A stretch of DNA of 41,695 bases, from the NCBI RefSeq assembly GCF_019683755.1, contig NZ_JADGHT010000005.1, positions 1-41,695 on the forward strand, read 5' to 3'. Source of the DNA: Thermogemmatispora sp. GTDB lineage: Bacteria; Chloroflexota; Ktedonobacteria; Ktedonobacterales; Ktedonobacteraceae. This document shows, piece by piece, positions 16,787-25,881 of the stretch (the stretch's first letter is position 1; each line of letters begins with the position of its first letter). The notes below the pieces were generated by a model. That model searched no databases, was not told the DNA's origin, and saw only the letters and a list, made by a program, of their open reading frames with translations. A program made the translations under genes and the position numbers.

Positions 16787-18223
16787 TCAGCGAGTGCGAG
16801 CGGCGGCCTTAGGGGCTTTAGGCGGGATATGCAGCGGGCGCCCCTCAGCGGCAAGGATAGCCTCGCGCAGGCCCTCGCTCAGCGTAGGATGCGGATGAAT
16901 GGTCTCAATAATTTCATCGCCGGTCAACTCGCCGCGCATCGCCACCGAATACTCGCTGATCAAGTTGGTTGCATCGGGGCCAATAATGTGGGCGCCGAGA
17001 ATCTCGTTATACCTACCCAGAATGACCTTGGTAAAGCCATCGGTCTCCCCGATGGCCACCGCCTTCCCGATGGCACTCCAGGGGAAGCGCTCGACGCGGA
17101 TCTCTTGGCCATACTGTTCGCGGGCCTGGGCCTCAGTCAGGCCGACAAAAGCCACCTCGGGGAAGGTATAGATAGGATTAGGCACGACGCTATAGTCCAT
17201 CTTAGCGGCATGACCGAGAGCATTTTCTGCTGCGACCTCGCCCTCCATCGAGGCCACATGTGCCAGCCCGGCCCCGTGCACCAGGTCGCCGATAGCGTAG
17301 ATGCCGGGCAAATTTGTCTCCATCCGCTCATTGACGCGCACCCTGCCGCGGTCGTGGTCCAGGCCCTGCTCAAACAACTGCTCCAGACCGCTGGTATTGG
17401 GGCGGCGGCTTACTGCCACCAGCACGTAGGCGCCGTGAAAGACCTGCTCGCCCTGCTCGCCGCGGGCGATCACCTTCTTCTGCTCAGCGTCGTCCTCGAT
17501 AGCCTCGACCCTGGCCCCGGTGGCGATCGTGATGCCGCGGCGGCTCAGGATGCGCACCAGCAGGCGGCGTACCTCCTCATCGACAGGGGCCAAAATATCG
17601 GGCAGCATCTCGACAATAGTCACGCGCGAGCCGAGGGCCTGGAACATGCAGGCCAGCTCGACCCCGATCACGCCGCCACCCACACACACCACGCTCTCGG
17701 GCACCTCTGTCAGATTCCAGCACGTATCACTATTGATGACATTACGCCCGTCGATGCCAGGGAACGGCGGCATCAGCGGCAGCGAGCCATTGGCCAGAAT
17801 TACTTTCTCGGCGCTGAACTGCTCGCGGCTGCCATCGCTCTTCGTTACCGTCACTGTGCGATTGGCCTCGACGCTGCCCAGTCCCTCGTAGATTGTCACG
17901 CTGTTGCCCTTCAGCAGCGTGCCCACGCCGTTCGTCATGCGTTTGACTACCTTATCCTTAAAAGCCATAGCGCGGCGCATATCGAAGGTCGGTGGCTGCG
18001 GCAGCGTGATCCCCAGCTCCGCCAGCGAAGCGAGACGGTGCAGGCTCTCTGCGACATGCAGCATGGCCTTAGAGGGAATGCAGCCGACATTCAGGCAGGT
18101 CCCGCCAAGATACTGCTTCTCGACGATGGCCACGCGAGCACCAAGCTGAGCCGCTCGAATGGCTGCCACATACCCGCCTGGACCGGCGCCAATCACAGCT
18201 ACATCATAGTGGCTACTGGTCAT
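16787..18223 (-). CDS. lpdA: dihydrolipoyl dehydrogenase
   Basis: FAD-dependent E3 component that reoxidises dihydrolipoamide in 2-oxoacid dehydrogenase complexes and the glycine cleavage system. All family landmarks are present in the 478 residues: the FAD motif GAGPGGYVAAIRAAQLG near the N-terminus, the redox disulfide GGTCLNVGCIPSKAML, the NAD motif GGGVIGVELA, the second FAD motif YAIGDLVHGAGLAHVA, and the catalytic HPHPTLSE near the C-terminus. The ATG at 18223 has GGAGAG upstream; a frame extension adds only 6 residues. It is alone: no E1 or E2 gene is in the window, so the partner complex is not defined. It follows the pseudokinase gene at 180 bases on the same strand and ends at a good terminator. 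Confidence 0.95.
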   Translation of the reverse strand: MTSSHYDVAVIGAGPGGYVAAIRAAQLGARVAIVEKQYLGGTCLNVGCIPSKAMLHVAESLHRLASLAELGITLPQPPTFDMRRAMAFKDKVVKRMTNGVGTLLKGNSVTIYEGLGSVEANRTVTVTKSDGSREQFSAEKVILANGSLPLMPPFPGIDGRNVINSDTCWNLTEVPESVVCVGGGVIGVELACMFQALGSRVTIVEMLPDILAPVDEEVRRLLVRILSRRGITIATGARVEAIEDDAEQKKVIARGEQGEQVFHGAYVLVAVSRRPNTSGLEQLFEQGLDHDRGRVRVNERMETNLPGIYAIGDLVHGAGLAHVASMEGEVAAENALGHAAKMDYSVVPNPIYTFPEVAFVGLTEAQAREQYGQEIRVERFPWSAIGKAVAIGETDGFTKVILGRYNEILGAHIIGPDATNLISEYSVAMRGELTGDEIIETIHPHPTLSEGLREAILAAEGRPLHIPPKAPKAAARTR

Positions 18224-18402
18224 GGAACTTCTCTCCTGCAACCCATTTGCGTTGTGGGTACCTCAGTCAGTATAGCACGTTCCAGAGAGCGCGACCAGCA
18301 GCCTGCTTTCTTCTGATCACTCTGGCTCAGCCGCACCGCATCGCCGTCCTGTAGCTTGCAGCTCGGCGAGCACGCTACTCCGACTACCCCTCTCTCGGAC
18401 GC

Positions 18403-19524
18403 TCACGGGCGCAGGAGCACCAACAGTACGCCCAGCAGCAAGAGGACGCCGATGGCGGCGAAGACTCCCGCGTTCAGCAGCATATTGCTGCGCGCCTGCT
18501 CGCGAAATTGCTCCGATGGAAGACGCAGCGGGTCGGGGGAGGCGCTCAGCGCGAACTCGTCGTCTTGCTGCTCAAGGTAACGCTCTAGCAGAGCCTCTAG
18601 ATCCCGTTGCATGGCCGTGGGATGGGGATAGCGCTGAGCCCGCGACAGACTAAGCTGACGTACAAGGATCATCTCCATCTGGGGACTGACGGCGGGATTC
18701 AAGCGCCGCGCCGGCGGATGGAAGAAAACCAGGCGTTCATTGGGGTCATAACCGGTGACGGCATGGTGTAGGGTGGCTGCCAGACTGTAGAGGTCGGCAG
18801 AAGGATCAAGCTCGCCGCGGACCTCCTCCGGGGCGTAATAGCCTGCCGCGACCTTGTCTCCTTTCTCCAGAGGGGGATCGGGGGGAAAGAGGGGAATGTG
18901 GATCAGCCAGGCCGTCTGCTGGGCCGTGTTGATGATGATGGTCTCCGGGTTAATGGAGCCGTGCACAATCGGTGGTTGCTGCTCAGCAAGAATGGCCAAC
19001 AGGCCGCAGAGCTGATAGCCATAGTGCACCACTTGAGCCTCGGGCAGGGCTCCCCCCTGACGCTTGAGCAGCGTCCCCAGGGTCTCCCCTTCTGGCTGGC
19101 TCAACACCAAAAAATAGCTGCCACGCTCGCTGAAGCCATCTATGACCTGGGGAAAGCCTTGGTGCTGACCAAGACGCTGCTGGCGCTCCATCACCTGGGC
19201 AATCACCTGGTTCGCGCTCGTGCGTTGCAGTAGTTCCGGTGGCATGAGCACCTCACGAATCAGCACCGGCCGGCGTCCTAATTCCTGATCAATGGCTGAC
19301 CAGGCTCGCCCCTGGCGACGCTGCGTCTCCGGCAGAGGTACCGGCCCCTGTATGCGGTACCGACCCTTCGCTAGGCTGTCACCACGCATGAGTAAATACT
19401 GCTGAGGCTGAGGTAAGCCAAGGAGCGTGCCTGTGGTGGGCGGCGTCATTGCTGACTGGTAGCCACAGCGCGGACAACGACCGTCAAAGAACATTCCCTC
19501 GTATGCGCAACGTGGACACCGCAT
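18403..19524 (-). CDS. zinc-ribbon pseudokinase with C-terminal membrane anchor
   Basis: 373 residues: a zinc ribbon at 3-21 (CPRC-x12-CPRC), a protein-kinase-like domain over about 50-320, and a C-terminal transmembrane tail (about 348-371). The kinase part keeps fold-defining features: YYAPEE (APE motif), DLYSLAATLHHAVTG (the D-x-W-S-x-G position) and a C-lobe typical of PknB-like proteins. The active site has decayed. The catalytic loop reads HGSINPETIII where active kinases have HRDLKPENI, the DFG position reads HIP, the Gly-rich loop is not recognisable, and the VAIK position is VLIR. It is therefore probably a binding or scaffolding protein rather than an enzyme. GGAGAGG precedes the ATG. 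It lies upstream of lpdA. Confidence 0.8.
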   Translation of the reverse strand: MRCPRCAYEGMFFDGRCPRCGYQSAMTPPTTGTLLGLPQPQQYLLMRGDSLAKGRYRIQGPVPLPETQRRQGRAWSAIDQELGRRPVLIREVLMPPELLQRTSANQVIAQVMERQQRLGQHQGFPQVIDGFSERGSYFLVLSQPEGETLGTLLKRQGGALPEAQVVHYGYQLCGLLAILAEQQPPIVHGSINPETIIINTAQQTAWLIHIPLFPPDPPLEKGDKVAAGYYAPEEVRGELDPSADLYSLAATLHHAVTGYDPNERLVFFHPPARRLNPAVSPQMEMILVRQLSLSRAQRYPHPTAMQRDLEALLERYLEQQDDEFALSASPDPLRLPSEQFREQARSNMLLNAGVFAAIGVLLLLGVLLVLLRP

Positions 19525-19827
19525 ACGCTACCTCTCCTTTTCTGGCTTCCGAGCCAGATGAACTGCTAACAACTTCGTTTTTTCTATTCTCGCCTCATAT
19601 ACACCTGGTATGCTAGATAAAGAAGAGTGGTGCAAGGTCTCAGTGTCGATCTCATCAGTTGGACAGAGAGCACGCCTGCTCATCGTTGAGCAATGAGATA
19701 GTTAGATAGAGTGCAACAAAACGAATAAACGAATAGAAGACAGGTAAAACAGAGCCGAGCCAGACAGAGCGAGAGCCGGCGCTGACTGAGGGTCGGCCCT
19801 GCATACAAGTTCATACGGGAAGACCGC
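19525..19827. other. intergenic region between MFS and pseudokinase genes
   Basis: 303 bases with no supported gene. Just before the ribosome site of the pseudokinase gene, TCTGGCT-TCCG-AGCCAGA (19541-19558) forms a perfect 7-bp hairpin that would sit in its 5' UTR. No clear terminator for the MFS gene is seen. Confidence 0.45.
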
Positions 19828-21291
19828 CTAGGGTGAAACCTCATCTAGGCGCTTCTGCCGGGTGGAAGGGCCAAACTGTGCCAGCAGGGCGGCCAGCAGC
19901 AGAAAGCTGCCGATGAGCACAAAGGTACCACCTGGCCCCAGACGCGTCACCAGCGACGTCACATAGCTGACGCCGATGCCACCGCCGACATGGCCAATGC
20001 CGTCAACCAGGGCGAAGCCGCTGGCACGCGCTCGCGTCGGGTAATTCTCCGTCGACCAGGAGTAGACCATTGGCAGCCAGATGTAGCAGCCCATTCCCAG
20101 CACGATGGTTCCGAGAGCCGCCAGTCCAAAGCTGTTGCCACTGAAAGCAACAGTGACCTCTCCCAACATTGTCAGCAAAGCGGCCACCAGCAGCCAGATC
20201 TTGCGTTCGACGTATTCGCCAAGCAAGTAAGCCGAGAGGGCGCAGATCGTACTGCCAATGATACCGCATGAAGTGATCAGACCGGCTTCGGCAACTGGAT
20301 AGTGGAGGGCCACCAACAAGGTCGTCATGCCTGAAATATTCGAATAGACCGTGATATAGGCCAGCAACCAGATGACCAGGAGCAGAATGGTGCGTTTGAA
20401 ATAGAGCGTATTGCTGAAGATCTCCTTGTAGCCAGTGCGCCGATCGTAGATGGGGACCTGGAGCTCCGGCTCCGGCGGCGGCAGCTCGCCACCCAGATGC
20501 TGGCGGGCGTAGTCTTCCATGCGTTCAACAACGCGCTCGGCCTCATAGATACGGCCTTTGGTAATAAGCCAGCGCGGCGATTCAGGGAGCTGGAAGCGCA
20601 GCAGTAGACCGATAAAGGCCAACGAGGCGCCAATAGCATAAACAACGCGCCAGCCGAAGGTAAAATGTGGGCCGGCCAGCGCAATGGGCAATCCGTAGGG
20701 AAACGGTTCTGGCGGCGTCGTCAAATAAAAGCCGAGCCAGACGCCCAAGGAGCCTCCCAGCGAAGACAGGATGAAAGTGAGAGCTGTGTAGCGGGCGCGC
20801 GCCCCGCGCGGGGCCAGCTCATTCACATAGGTATTGACCAGGGCCAGATCGGCCCCGATCCCAACGCCGGTCAACGTGCGCGCCAGCACAAAATGTGTAT
20901 AGTCTCCCACAAAGGCCGTGTAGAGGGAGCCAAGGCCGGTAATGGACATAGTGACTACCATCATGTCGCGGCGTCCGTAGCGGTCTGCCAGCGGACTAAA
21001 GATCAAGGCTCCCACGACATAGCCTAGCAGATTCATAAGAACAGGGAAGCCCAGATACTGGCTGGCTGTAAGCGGGAGGCAGCCAACAATAATTTGGGTG
21101 CAGGTCTGAATGAAGGAGACATTGATGTCGCCGATATCGTAGAACGTGAAGAGCAACCCCAGACCAATCACCAACAGCACAGTTCGCGGTAAGGCCCAGA
21201 TCGGAATACGGTCTTGCCGGGCAATGATCGCCGCCGCAACGCGCGATTTCTTCTGGCCAGGAAAGACAACTCTGCTCGCTTGAGCTGACAT
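19828..21291 (-). CDS. MFS transporter, sugar-porter/organic-acid-porter type
   Basis: Major-facilitator secondary transporter, 487 residues and about twelve membrane helices. Helices 2 and 3 are joined by ADRYGRRD, the MFS motif A. LARTLTGVGIGADLALVNTY is the helix 4 pattern. After helix 6 comes PESPRWLITKGR, shared with sugar porters and related organic-cation/acid carriers, followed by a long charged cytoplasmic loop (RVVERMEDYARQHLGG). ATAGGAG lies before the ATG. Its promoter about 180-225 bases upstream carries the same operator as the acyl-CoA dehydrogenase and liv operon promoters, so it is probably part of that regulon and could import a related compound. Substrate not readable from sequence. 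Confidence 0.88.
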   Translation of the reverse strand: MSAQASRVVFPGQKKSRVAAAIIARQDRIPIWALPRTVLLVIGLGLLFTFYDIGDINVSFIQTCTQIIVGCLPLTASQYLGFPVLMNLLGYVVGALIFSPLADRYGRRDMMVVTMSITGLGSLYTAFVGDYTHFVLARTLTGVGIGADLALVNTYVNELAPRGARARYTALTFILSSLGGSLGVWLGFYLTTPPEPFPYGLPIALAGPHFTFGWRVVYAIGASLAFIGLLLRFQLPESPRWLITKGRIYEAERVVERMEDYARQHLGGELPPPEPELQVPIYDRRTGYKEIFSNTLYFKRTILLLVIWLLAYITVYSNISGMTTLLVALHYPVAEAGLITSCGIIGSTICALSAYLLGEYVERKIWLLVAALLTMLGEVTVAFSGNSFGLAALGTIVLGMGCYIWLPMVYSWSTENYPTRARASGFALVDGIGHVGGGIGVSYVTSLVTRLGPGGTFVLIGSFLLLAALLAQFGPSTRQKRLDEVSP

Positions 21292-21441
21292 ACTGTACTC
21301 CTATTGCTTTTACGTCTGGGAAATCAGCTTCTTTACAAGAAGAGGGCATATTCTTTTCTCTGATCCCTGATGGCCTCCCTGAGCACAAAATCAAGAAACG
21401 CCAGAATGCTTGTCTTCACACGCTTGTTATCCACTCAGGCA

Positions 21442-21464
21442 GCATATGAGAAGGCGACATATGC
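21442..21464. promoter_or_regulatory. 7-bp inverted repeat at the MFS transcription start
   Basis: GCATATG (21442-21448) and CATATGC (21458-21464) are separated by 9 bases. The element begins about where the MFS transcript would start, 6 bases after the TACAAT. It could be a second operator or a 5' mRNA hairpin. Confidence 0.35.
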
Positions 21465-21470
21465 AGAGCC

Positions 21471-21517
21471 ATTGTAGAGAAAAAGTGGCAGGTAGACAAT
21501 GTTTGGCAGGACAAATT
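21471..21517 (-). promoter_or_regulatory. promoter-operator of the MFS gene
   Basis: On the - strand: AATTTGT-N8-ACATTG (21517-21497), in which TTG starts a -35 element TTGTCT. After a 17-base spacer comes TACAAT (21476-21471), then GGCTCTGCA. The operator half sites and spacing equal those before the acyl-CoA dehydrogenase and livF genes. Confidence 0.65.
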
Positions 21518-21667
21518 GCAAAGGAGAAATTGTACTCAGCGACAAGCCTAAGAGTCAGTTAGCCCCGCCCCCTGATCTCCCCTGTGGCGGTGAGGGAGAC
21601 CAGGGCGGCCGGGGCCAACTGCTGGCTCGTGCGGGCTGAGCATGTGGATGGAGAGGGGACAGGCTTC

Positions 21668-21928
21668 TTAGCTCTCTGGAAGGCCATCGAGATGGCGAGC
21701 GATCAGCGTCATGGCCTGCTCACCAACCAAGGCCCGCAACTGCGCGTGAATCTCCCCCATGCGTTCCATGCGCCGCGTGATAAAGCGATGGCGGCTCACT
21801 CCCAGGGCCAGGCCCTGTAAGCCACGTTCAGCCGCCTCATACTCGGCCTGAATCTGGGCGAGCAGGCGGGCCACCTCAGACCTGGACCCGGACCCATCTG
21901 TGCCGGGCTGCTCTTCGGATACGGACAT
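21668..21928 (-). CDS. small helical protein of unknown function
   Basis: 86 residues, not recognised. A Ser/Gly-rich start is followed by two predicted amphipathic helices (EVARLLAQIQAEYEAAERGL and RRMERMGEIHAQLRALVGEQ). TAGGAG lies about 6 bases before the ATG, and the protein has no Cys and no membrane segment. It lies 197 bases after the acyl-CoA dehydrogenase and may be on its transcript. A coding reading is favoured by the ribosome site and composition, but it is short. Confidence 0.6.
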   Translation of the reverse strand: MSVSEEQPGTDGSGSRSEVARLLAQIQAEYEAAERGLQGLALGVSRHRFITRRMERMGEIHAQLRALVGEQAMTLIARHLDGLPES

Positions 21929-22125
21929 AGCCAGCTCCTACGTTCTTCCTTCCAGGGTGAAACCAATGCACAACCGCTCTCCCACCCGTCCCTAGGCGAG
22001 GTCTGGCTGTCCTTGCCAGAGAAGGCCTTTCTTTCTGCCTTCCTTGCCTGCCCGCTCCTGCTGGCGGCGGATCAGGAAACTGACTCTTCAAGGGCGGCGC
22101 GAGCTGGCCCGCAAGCCAGCCAGCT

Positions 22126-23292
22126 TTAGAGTGTCTCACCGACCTTGACGTGACCGCGCAACAGGTTGCGGGCAATGATAAAGCGCTGGATCTCGTCGGT
22201 CCCCTCGAAAATGCGCCAGACACGCATTTCGCGATACCAGCGCTCGATAGGCAGTTCTTTGGTATAACCCATGCCGCCATGAATCTGCAGCACACGATCG
22301 ACGACGCGATTGGCCATATTAGCGCCGTACAGTTTGGCTACCGAGGCGGCATGGCGGTTATCCATCTGCTGCTCTGCCTGCCAGGCGGCGAACAGGGTCA
22401 GCCAGCGGGCAGCCTCGATCTCCACGTAGGAGTCGGCGATCATCCACTGGATGGCCTGGCGCTCGGCAATTGGCTTGCCGAAGGTGACGCGCGTACGAGA
22501 ATACTCGATCGCCATCTCCAGCAAACGCTCGGCGGCCCCGACAGCGCGCGCGGCAATGTGCCAGCGACCGGCGCCGATCCACTTCATGGCGAGCTGGTAG
22601 CCCTGGTTTAAGCCGCCGAGAATATTCTCCTCGGGAACACGCACGTTCTCAAAATAGAGGGCCGCTGGTCCCCAGGAGCCCATTGTGGGAATGTAGCTCG
22701 AGCGCCAGCCCATCTCTCGATCGACCAGGAAGCAGGTCAGGCCCTCGCGTACCCCCTTCTCAGGGTCGGTCAGGGCGAAAACCATAGCAAAGTCGGCCTC
22801 GTTGCCGTTGGTGATAAAGATTTTTTCGCCGTTGAGGACCCACTCATGGCCATCCTTGACGGCCCGCATCTTGAGGTTAGAGACATCGGAACCGGCCCCT
22901 GGCTCGGTCAATGCAAAGCAGGAACGGCGTTCGCCGTTAATGGTTGGGATCAGGTAGCGCTTCTTCTGCTCTTCGTTGCAACTGTAGAGAATGTTGTCGG
23001 CGGAGCCGCCGAAGGTGAAAGGCACAAAGGTGCGGTAGAGTTCAATGGTGATGACCGCGGTCATAATCGGGCCAAGATTAGCCCCGCCGTACTCCTCGGG
23101 CGTATTAATACCCCAAAAGCCCAGTTCTCGAGCCTTCTGCTGCAGCTCGCGGAGCTTGGCGCGGTCCAAGCCGGGGCGTCCCTCTCGCTCGTTGCGCAAG
23201 ACCTCGCCTTCCAGTGGCATCAGCTCCCTCTTGACAAAGGCGCGCACCGTCTCCTGAATCATCTTCTGTTCTTCTGTCAGGCGGAAATCCAA
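22126..23292 (-). CDS. acyl-CoA dehydrogenase
   Basis: FAD enzyme that introduces the alpha-beta double bond in acyl-CoA thioesters, passing electrons to ETF. 388 residues in the standard order: N-terminal helices, middle beta domain with CFALTEPGAGSDVSNL (family signature), FITNGNEADF, and a C-terminal helical domain with QIHGGMGYTKELPIERWYRE. The glutamate in IFEGTDEIQ occupies the position of the catalytic base in medium- and short-chain enzymes. The start is TTG at 23292, with AGGAGG 6 bases upstream. It is preceded by the regulon-type promoter at 23509-23557. With a liv-type importer nearby, a role in branched-chain acyl-CoA oxidation is attractive, but the chain specificity cannot be told. 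Confidence 0.93.
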   Translation of the reverse strand: MDFRLTEEQKMIQETVRAFVKRELMPLEGEVLRNEREGRPGLDRAKLRELQQKARELGFWGINTPEEYGGANLGPIMTAVITIELYRTFVPFTFGGSADNILYSCNEEQKKRYLIPTINGERRSCFALTEPGAGSDVSNLKMRAVKDGHEWVLNGEKIFITNGNEADFAMVFALTDPEKGVREGLTCFLVDREMGWRSSYIPTMGSWGPAALYFENVRVPEENILGGLNQGYQLAMKWIGAGRWHIAARAVGAAERLLEMAIEYSRTRVTFGKPIAERQAIQWMIADSYVEIEAARWLTLFAAWQAEQQMDNRHAASVAKLYGANMANRVVDRVLQIHGGMGYTKELPIERWYREMRVWRIFEGTDEIQRFIIARNLLRGHVKVGETL

Positions 23293-23508
23293 AGTTCTCC
23301 TCCTCGTTGGTTGCTCGCAGCTCGTGCTCTCCCATCAAGCTGGAACTGGGCCGCGCTGCTTCGGCTGACCAGGCTCTATGGTCTGCACTAGCCATCTTTG
23401 GGCCGCAGATTGGATGGCCTCAAGATGTCATCTGGTCAGCCGATCGGTTGGTCAGCCGACAGCCCAGCAGCTAGGGCTGATCAGGACGCCTGGTCCGGGT
23501 ACAGAGCT

Positions 23509-23557
23509 ATTGTATGGGGAGAACAACGGGGGAAGGCAATGTTTTGACTGACAAATT
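23509..23557 (-). promoter_or_regulatory. promoter-operator of the acyl-CoA dehydrogenase gene
   Basis: On the - strand: AATTTGT-N8-ACATTG (23557-23537), a -35-like TTGCCT starting in it, a 19-base spacer, then TACAAT (23514-23509) followed by AGCTCTGTA. The sequence after the -10 also resembles that of the MFS promoter (GGCTCTGCA). Confidence 0.63.
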
Positions 23558-23582
23558 CAAGGCCGCTCCTTTGTCGTAGGAA

Positions 23583-23633
23583 ACAGGGAGTGCCCGCCGT
23601 GTCAGGCCGGGAAAGGCGGACTGCACTCCCTGT
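23583..23633 (-). terminator. probable terminator of the PucR-type regulator gene
   Basis: ACAGGGAGTGC (23583-23593) and GCACTCCCTGT (23623-23633) are perfect 11-bp complements. An inner CCGCC/GGCGG stem (23594-23598 with 23615-23619) continues the helix. Read on the - strand it is followed by TTTCC. It separates the regulator from the promoter of the acyl-CoA dehydrogenase. Confidence 0.58.
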
Positions 23634-23694
23634 CAGGCTGGCCCGCTGAGCTGGTTCGAGCGAAGCGCTGCGCTGGGGACCAGGGCGCGCGCAC

Positions 23695-25836
23695 TCAGCG
23701 GCCTGTGGAGCTGGCTCCTTGTTCCGCGTGGGTGCGCTGCCAGATGAAGGCCGCCAGCGCCATCGCCGTTTGCTCCTTAGGCGTATGCTCATCGCTGCCG
23801 AGCAGGTCCTGGGCGCGGTGCAGACGATAGCGGATCGTATTAACATGGACGCCGAGGCGCTCAGCTACTGCCTGGGCCGAGCCGAGCGTTTGGGCCAGCA
23901 CAAAGGTTTCGGTCAGATGCGAGCCGGTGGCGCGATCGTAGTCGAGCAGGGGCTTAAGCAGTTTGGCAGCGAAGGCCTCCAGGTCCTTGATCAGGCGCGG
24001 ATTCTCGAGCAGGCTATCGAGGCCGAAGGTATAGACGTCAAGCAGGTACTCACCGTAGCCCTCGCGGCGAGCCTTGTGCGCCAGGGCGATAGTGTGGGTC
24101 AGCCCCATCTTCAGGTCTTCCAGCGAGTGGTAGCGTCCGCCGTAGACGATCCACAGGGGCTGAACGCCGCAGTGCTGCAACAAAGCATCGCGCACCTTTG
24201 AGGGTGGCTGAGGCGCCTGGCCCTCCAACAAAACGATGGCAGTATCGTCATCGACAAAGATCAGCGGACTCTTCAGGCAATCCAGGACCACGCTCTCAGC
24301 GATCATGCGCTTGCGAGCCGACTTCATGGCCTGCAGACCCTCTAAGGGCCAGGCCAGCACCCAGAACTGTCCGCGCTCGACTGGCAAACCGAGCCGATAG
24401 CCATCCTGCTCTACGTATTGCAAAGACTGACTCTTGAGCAGCGAGCGAAGCCACTGCTCACGGCGGCGGTCAAGCTGATCCTGCGCCTGCTCCAGGCGCG
24501 TGATGACCAAGTTACAGGCCACTACCAGATCGTAGAGGAAATCCGGCCATTGCGGCGGTGGCAGTGGCACCGCGGGAGAAAGATAGATCGAGCCGGGACG
24601 CTCAAGGCCAGCTAGCGCCAGCGGCACCACCTGCACCTTTTCTGGCTGACGAGCACGCTCGGCACGCAGTTGCTCCAGCTCCTCGCTACGAGCCAGCACA
24701 TAGGGCTTGCCGCTGCCATCGGTCACAATCACCGGTCCCTTGATCAGTTGGCTGGCCCAATTCTCAACGGCCTCTATCCGGTTAGCGTGTAGCAGCAGCT
24801 CATACCAGGCCGTCTTAGCATCGGGTGTACGGGTCAGGCCAGGCCAATGGATCACAGCAGGGCGTTCGGCGGGTGGCAACGGCTCGAGCAAGCGAGTCAA
24901 GCGCTGGCCAAGAAGGAACTCGGCCAGTGAAAAGGGGGCGACGGTGCGGCGCGTTGTATAGAGCACCGCGGCCACATGAGCGCTGCCATCGGAGATCCTC
25001 TGCGAGCGCACCGGCAGAGCCATACCCGAGCGCACCTGTTCGCGATCGACGATGTCGCAGACACTGGGGTCGCGGTAGGGTGAATTGCGGTAATCGCCGC
25101 GCCCCATAGGAGTTCCGTAGGCGGCGACGCGACCGCCGATGCCGCGTCCCAGGCCCAGGGCAAAGCCGAAATTGTGATGGAGGGCACCCAAATGGCCGGC
25201 GATCTCCACCACATCGTTATAGGCGCGGCCCCAGAAGGTGAAATCGGCATGGGTCACAATGCGCGCCAGGCTCAAAATAGCGGCCAGCGCCTGGGTATCG
25301 CCATGAGCCAGGGCCTCAATCAAAGCGCGGTCGTGCACGGGCGAGCTAGGCGAGAAATACTGTTCTTCCTTTTCCTCCACCTCTAGCAGGGCCTCCAGCG
25401 TCTGGCGAACGCGGAGCAATCCTTCGCTTGGAGGGAGAGCGAAAGCGCCGCCCTCGCCTGGTGTGGGCCAAAGAATCCAGAACGCACACCGACCGCTGGC
25501 GGGGGAAGCGAGTTTCAGGAAGAGCGCCGGGGGCATATCGCTCAAGCCGGTGCGTAGATCGCGTTCGAGTGTGCCGGCCACGACCTCGGGGGAAGGATCG
25601 AGGCGCGCTGACAGCCAGCGGTGCATAGCATTGCGTCGGATACCAGCGTAATAGACCCTCCACGGCCCCTTACGCTGTGGAGAGGGCCAGATCAAAGCTG
25701 TGGCTACGGCAGGCATGCGGGGCAGCAACTCCTGGAGAGCGCGCGTGATCGCGTCATCGCGCTGCTCTGGGCAGAGGGCTGCGCTCTTCAGGGCATGAGT
25801 CACGGGGGTCCAGGGATCTGGAGAATGCTCTTGCAT
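23695..25836 (-). CDS. PucR-type transcriptional regulator with GAF-like region and C-terminal HTH
   Basis: 713-residue regulator. The C-terminal 60 residues contain the PucR/CdaR helix-turn-helix (LGSAQAVAERLGVHVNTIRYRLHRAQDLLG). Before it comes a GGDEF-related, CdaR-like middle domain (about 485-610). Residues about 180-330 resemble a GAF sensor (FALGLGRGIGGRVAAYGTP then VRSGMALPVRS). The family typically senses a metabolite and controls an adjacent catabolic or transport gene. The ATG at 25836 is preferred over an in-frame extension to 26037, since GAGGGCG lies upstream and the extension would run through the divergent promoter region. It is transcribed away from livF; its own promoter overlaps the shared operator, suggesting autorepression. 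Confidence 0.85.
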   Translation of the reverse strand: MQEHSPDPWTPVTHALKSAALCPEQRDDAITRALQELLPRMPAVATALIWPSPQRKGPWRVYYAGIRRNAMHRWLSARLDPSPEVVAGTLERDLRTGLSDMPPALFLKLASPASGRCAFWILWPTPGEGGAFALPPSEGLLRVRQTLEALLEVEEKEEQYFSPSSPVHDRALIEALAHGDTQALAAILSLARIVTHADFTFWGRAYNDVVEIAGHLGALHHNFGFALGLGRGIGGRVAAYGTPMGRGDYRNSPYRDPSVCDIVDREQVRSGMALPVRSQRISDGSAHVAAVLYTTRRTVAPFSLAEFLLGQRLTRLLEPLPPAERPAVIHWPGLTRTPDAKTAWYELLLHANRIEAVENWASQLIKGPVIVTDGSGKPYVLARSEELEQLRAERARQPEKVQVVPLALAGLERPGSIYLSPAVPLPPPQWPDFLYDLVVACNLVITRLEQAQDQLDRRREQWLRSLLKSQSLQYVEQDGYRLGLPVERGQFWVLAWPLEGLQAMKSARKRMIAESVVLDCLKSPLIFVDDDTAIVLLEGQAPQPPSKVRDALLQHCGVQPLWIVYGGRYHSLEDLKMGLTHTIALAHKARREGYGEYLLDVYTFGLDSLLENPRLIKDLEAFAAKLLKPLLDYDRATGSHLTETFVLAQTLGSAQAVAERLGVHVNTIRYRLHRAQDLLGSDEHTPKEQTAMALAAFIWQRTHAEQGASSTGR

Positions 25837-25881
25837 AGTGGCGCCCTCGCCATTGTGGAAGCCAACAAATAGCCATCCGCC

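Noticed and set aside
23650-23670. GGTTCGAGC resembling a tRNA T arm
   Set aside because: No acceptor, D or anticodon arm can be built around it.
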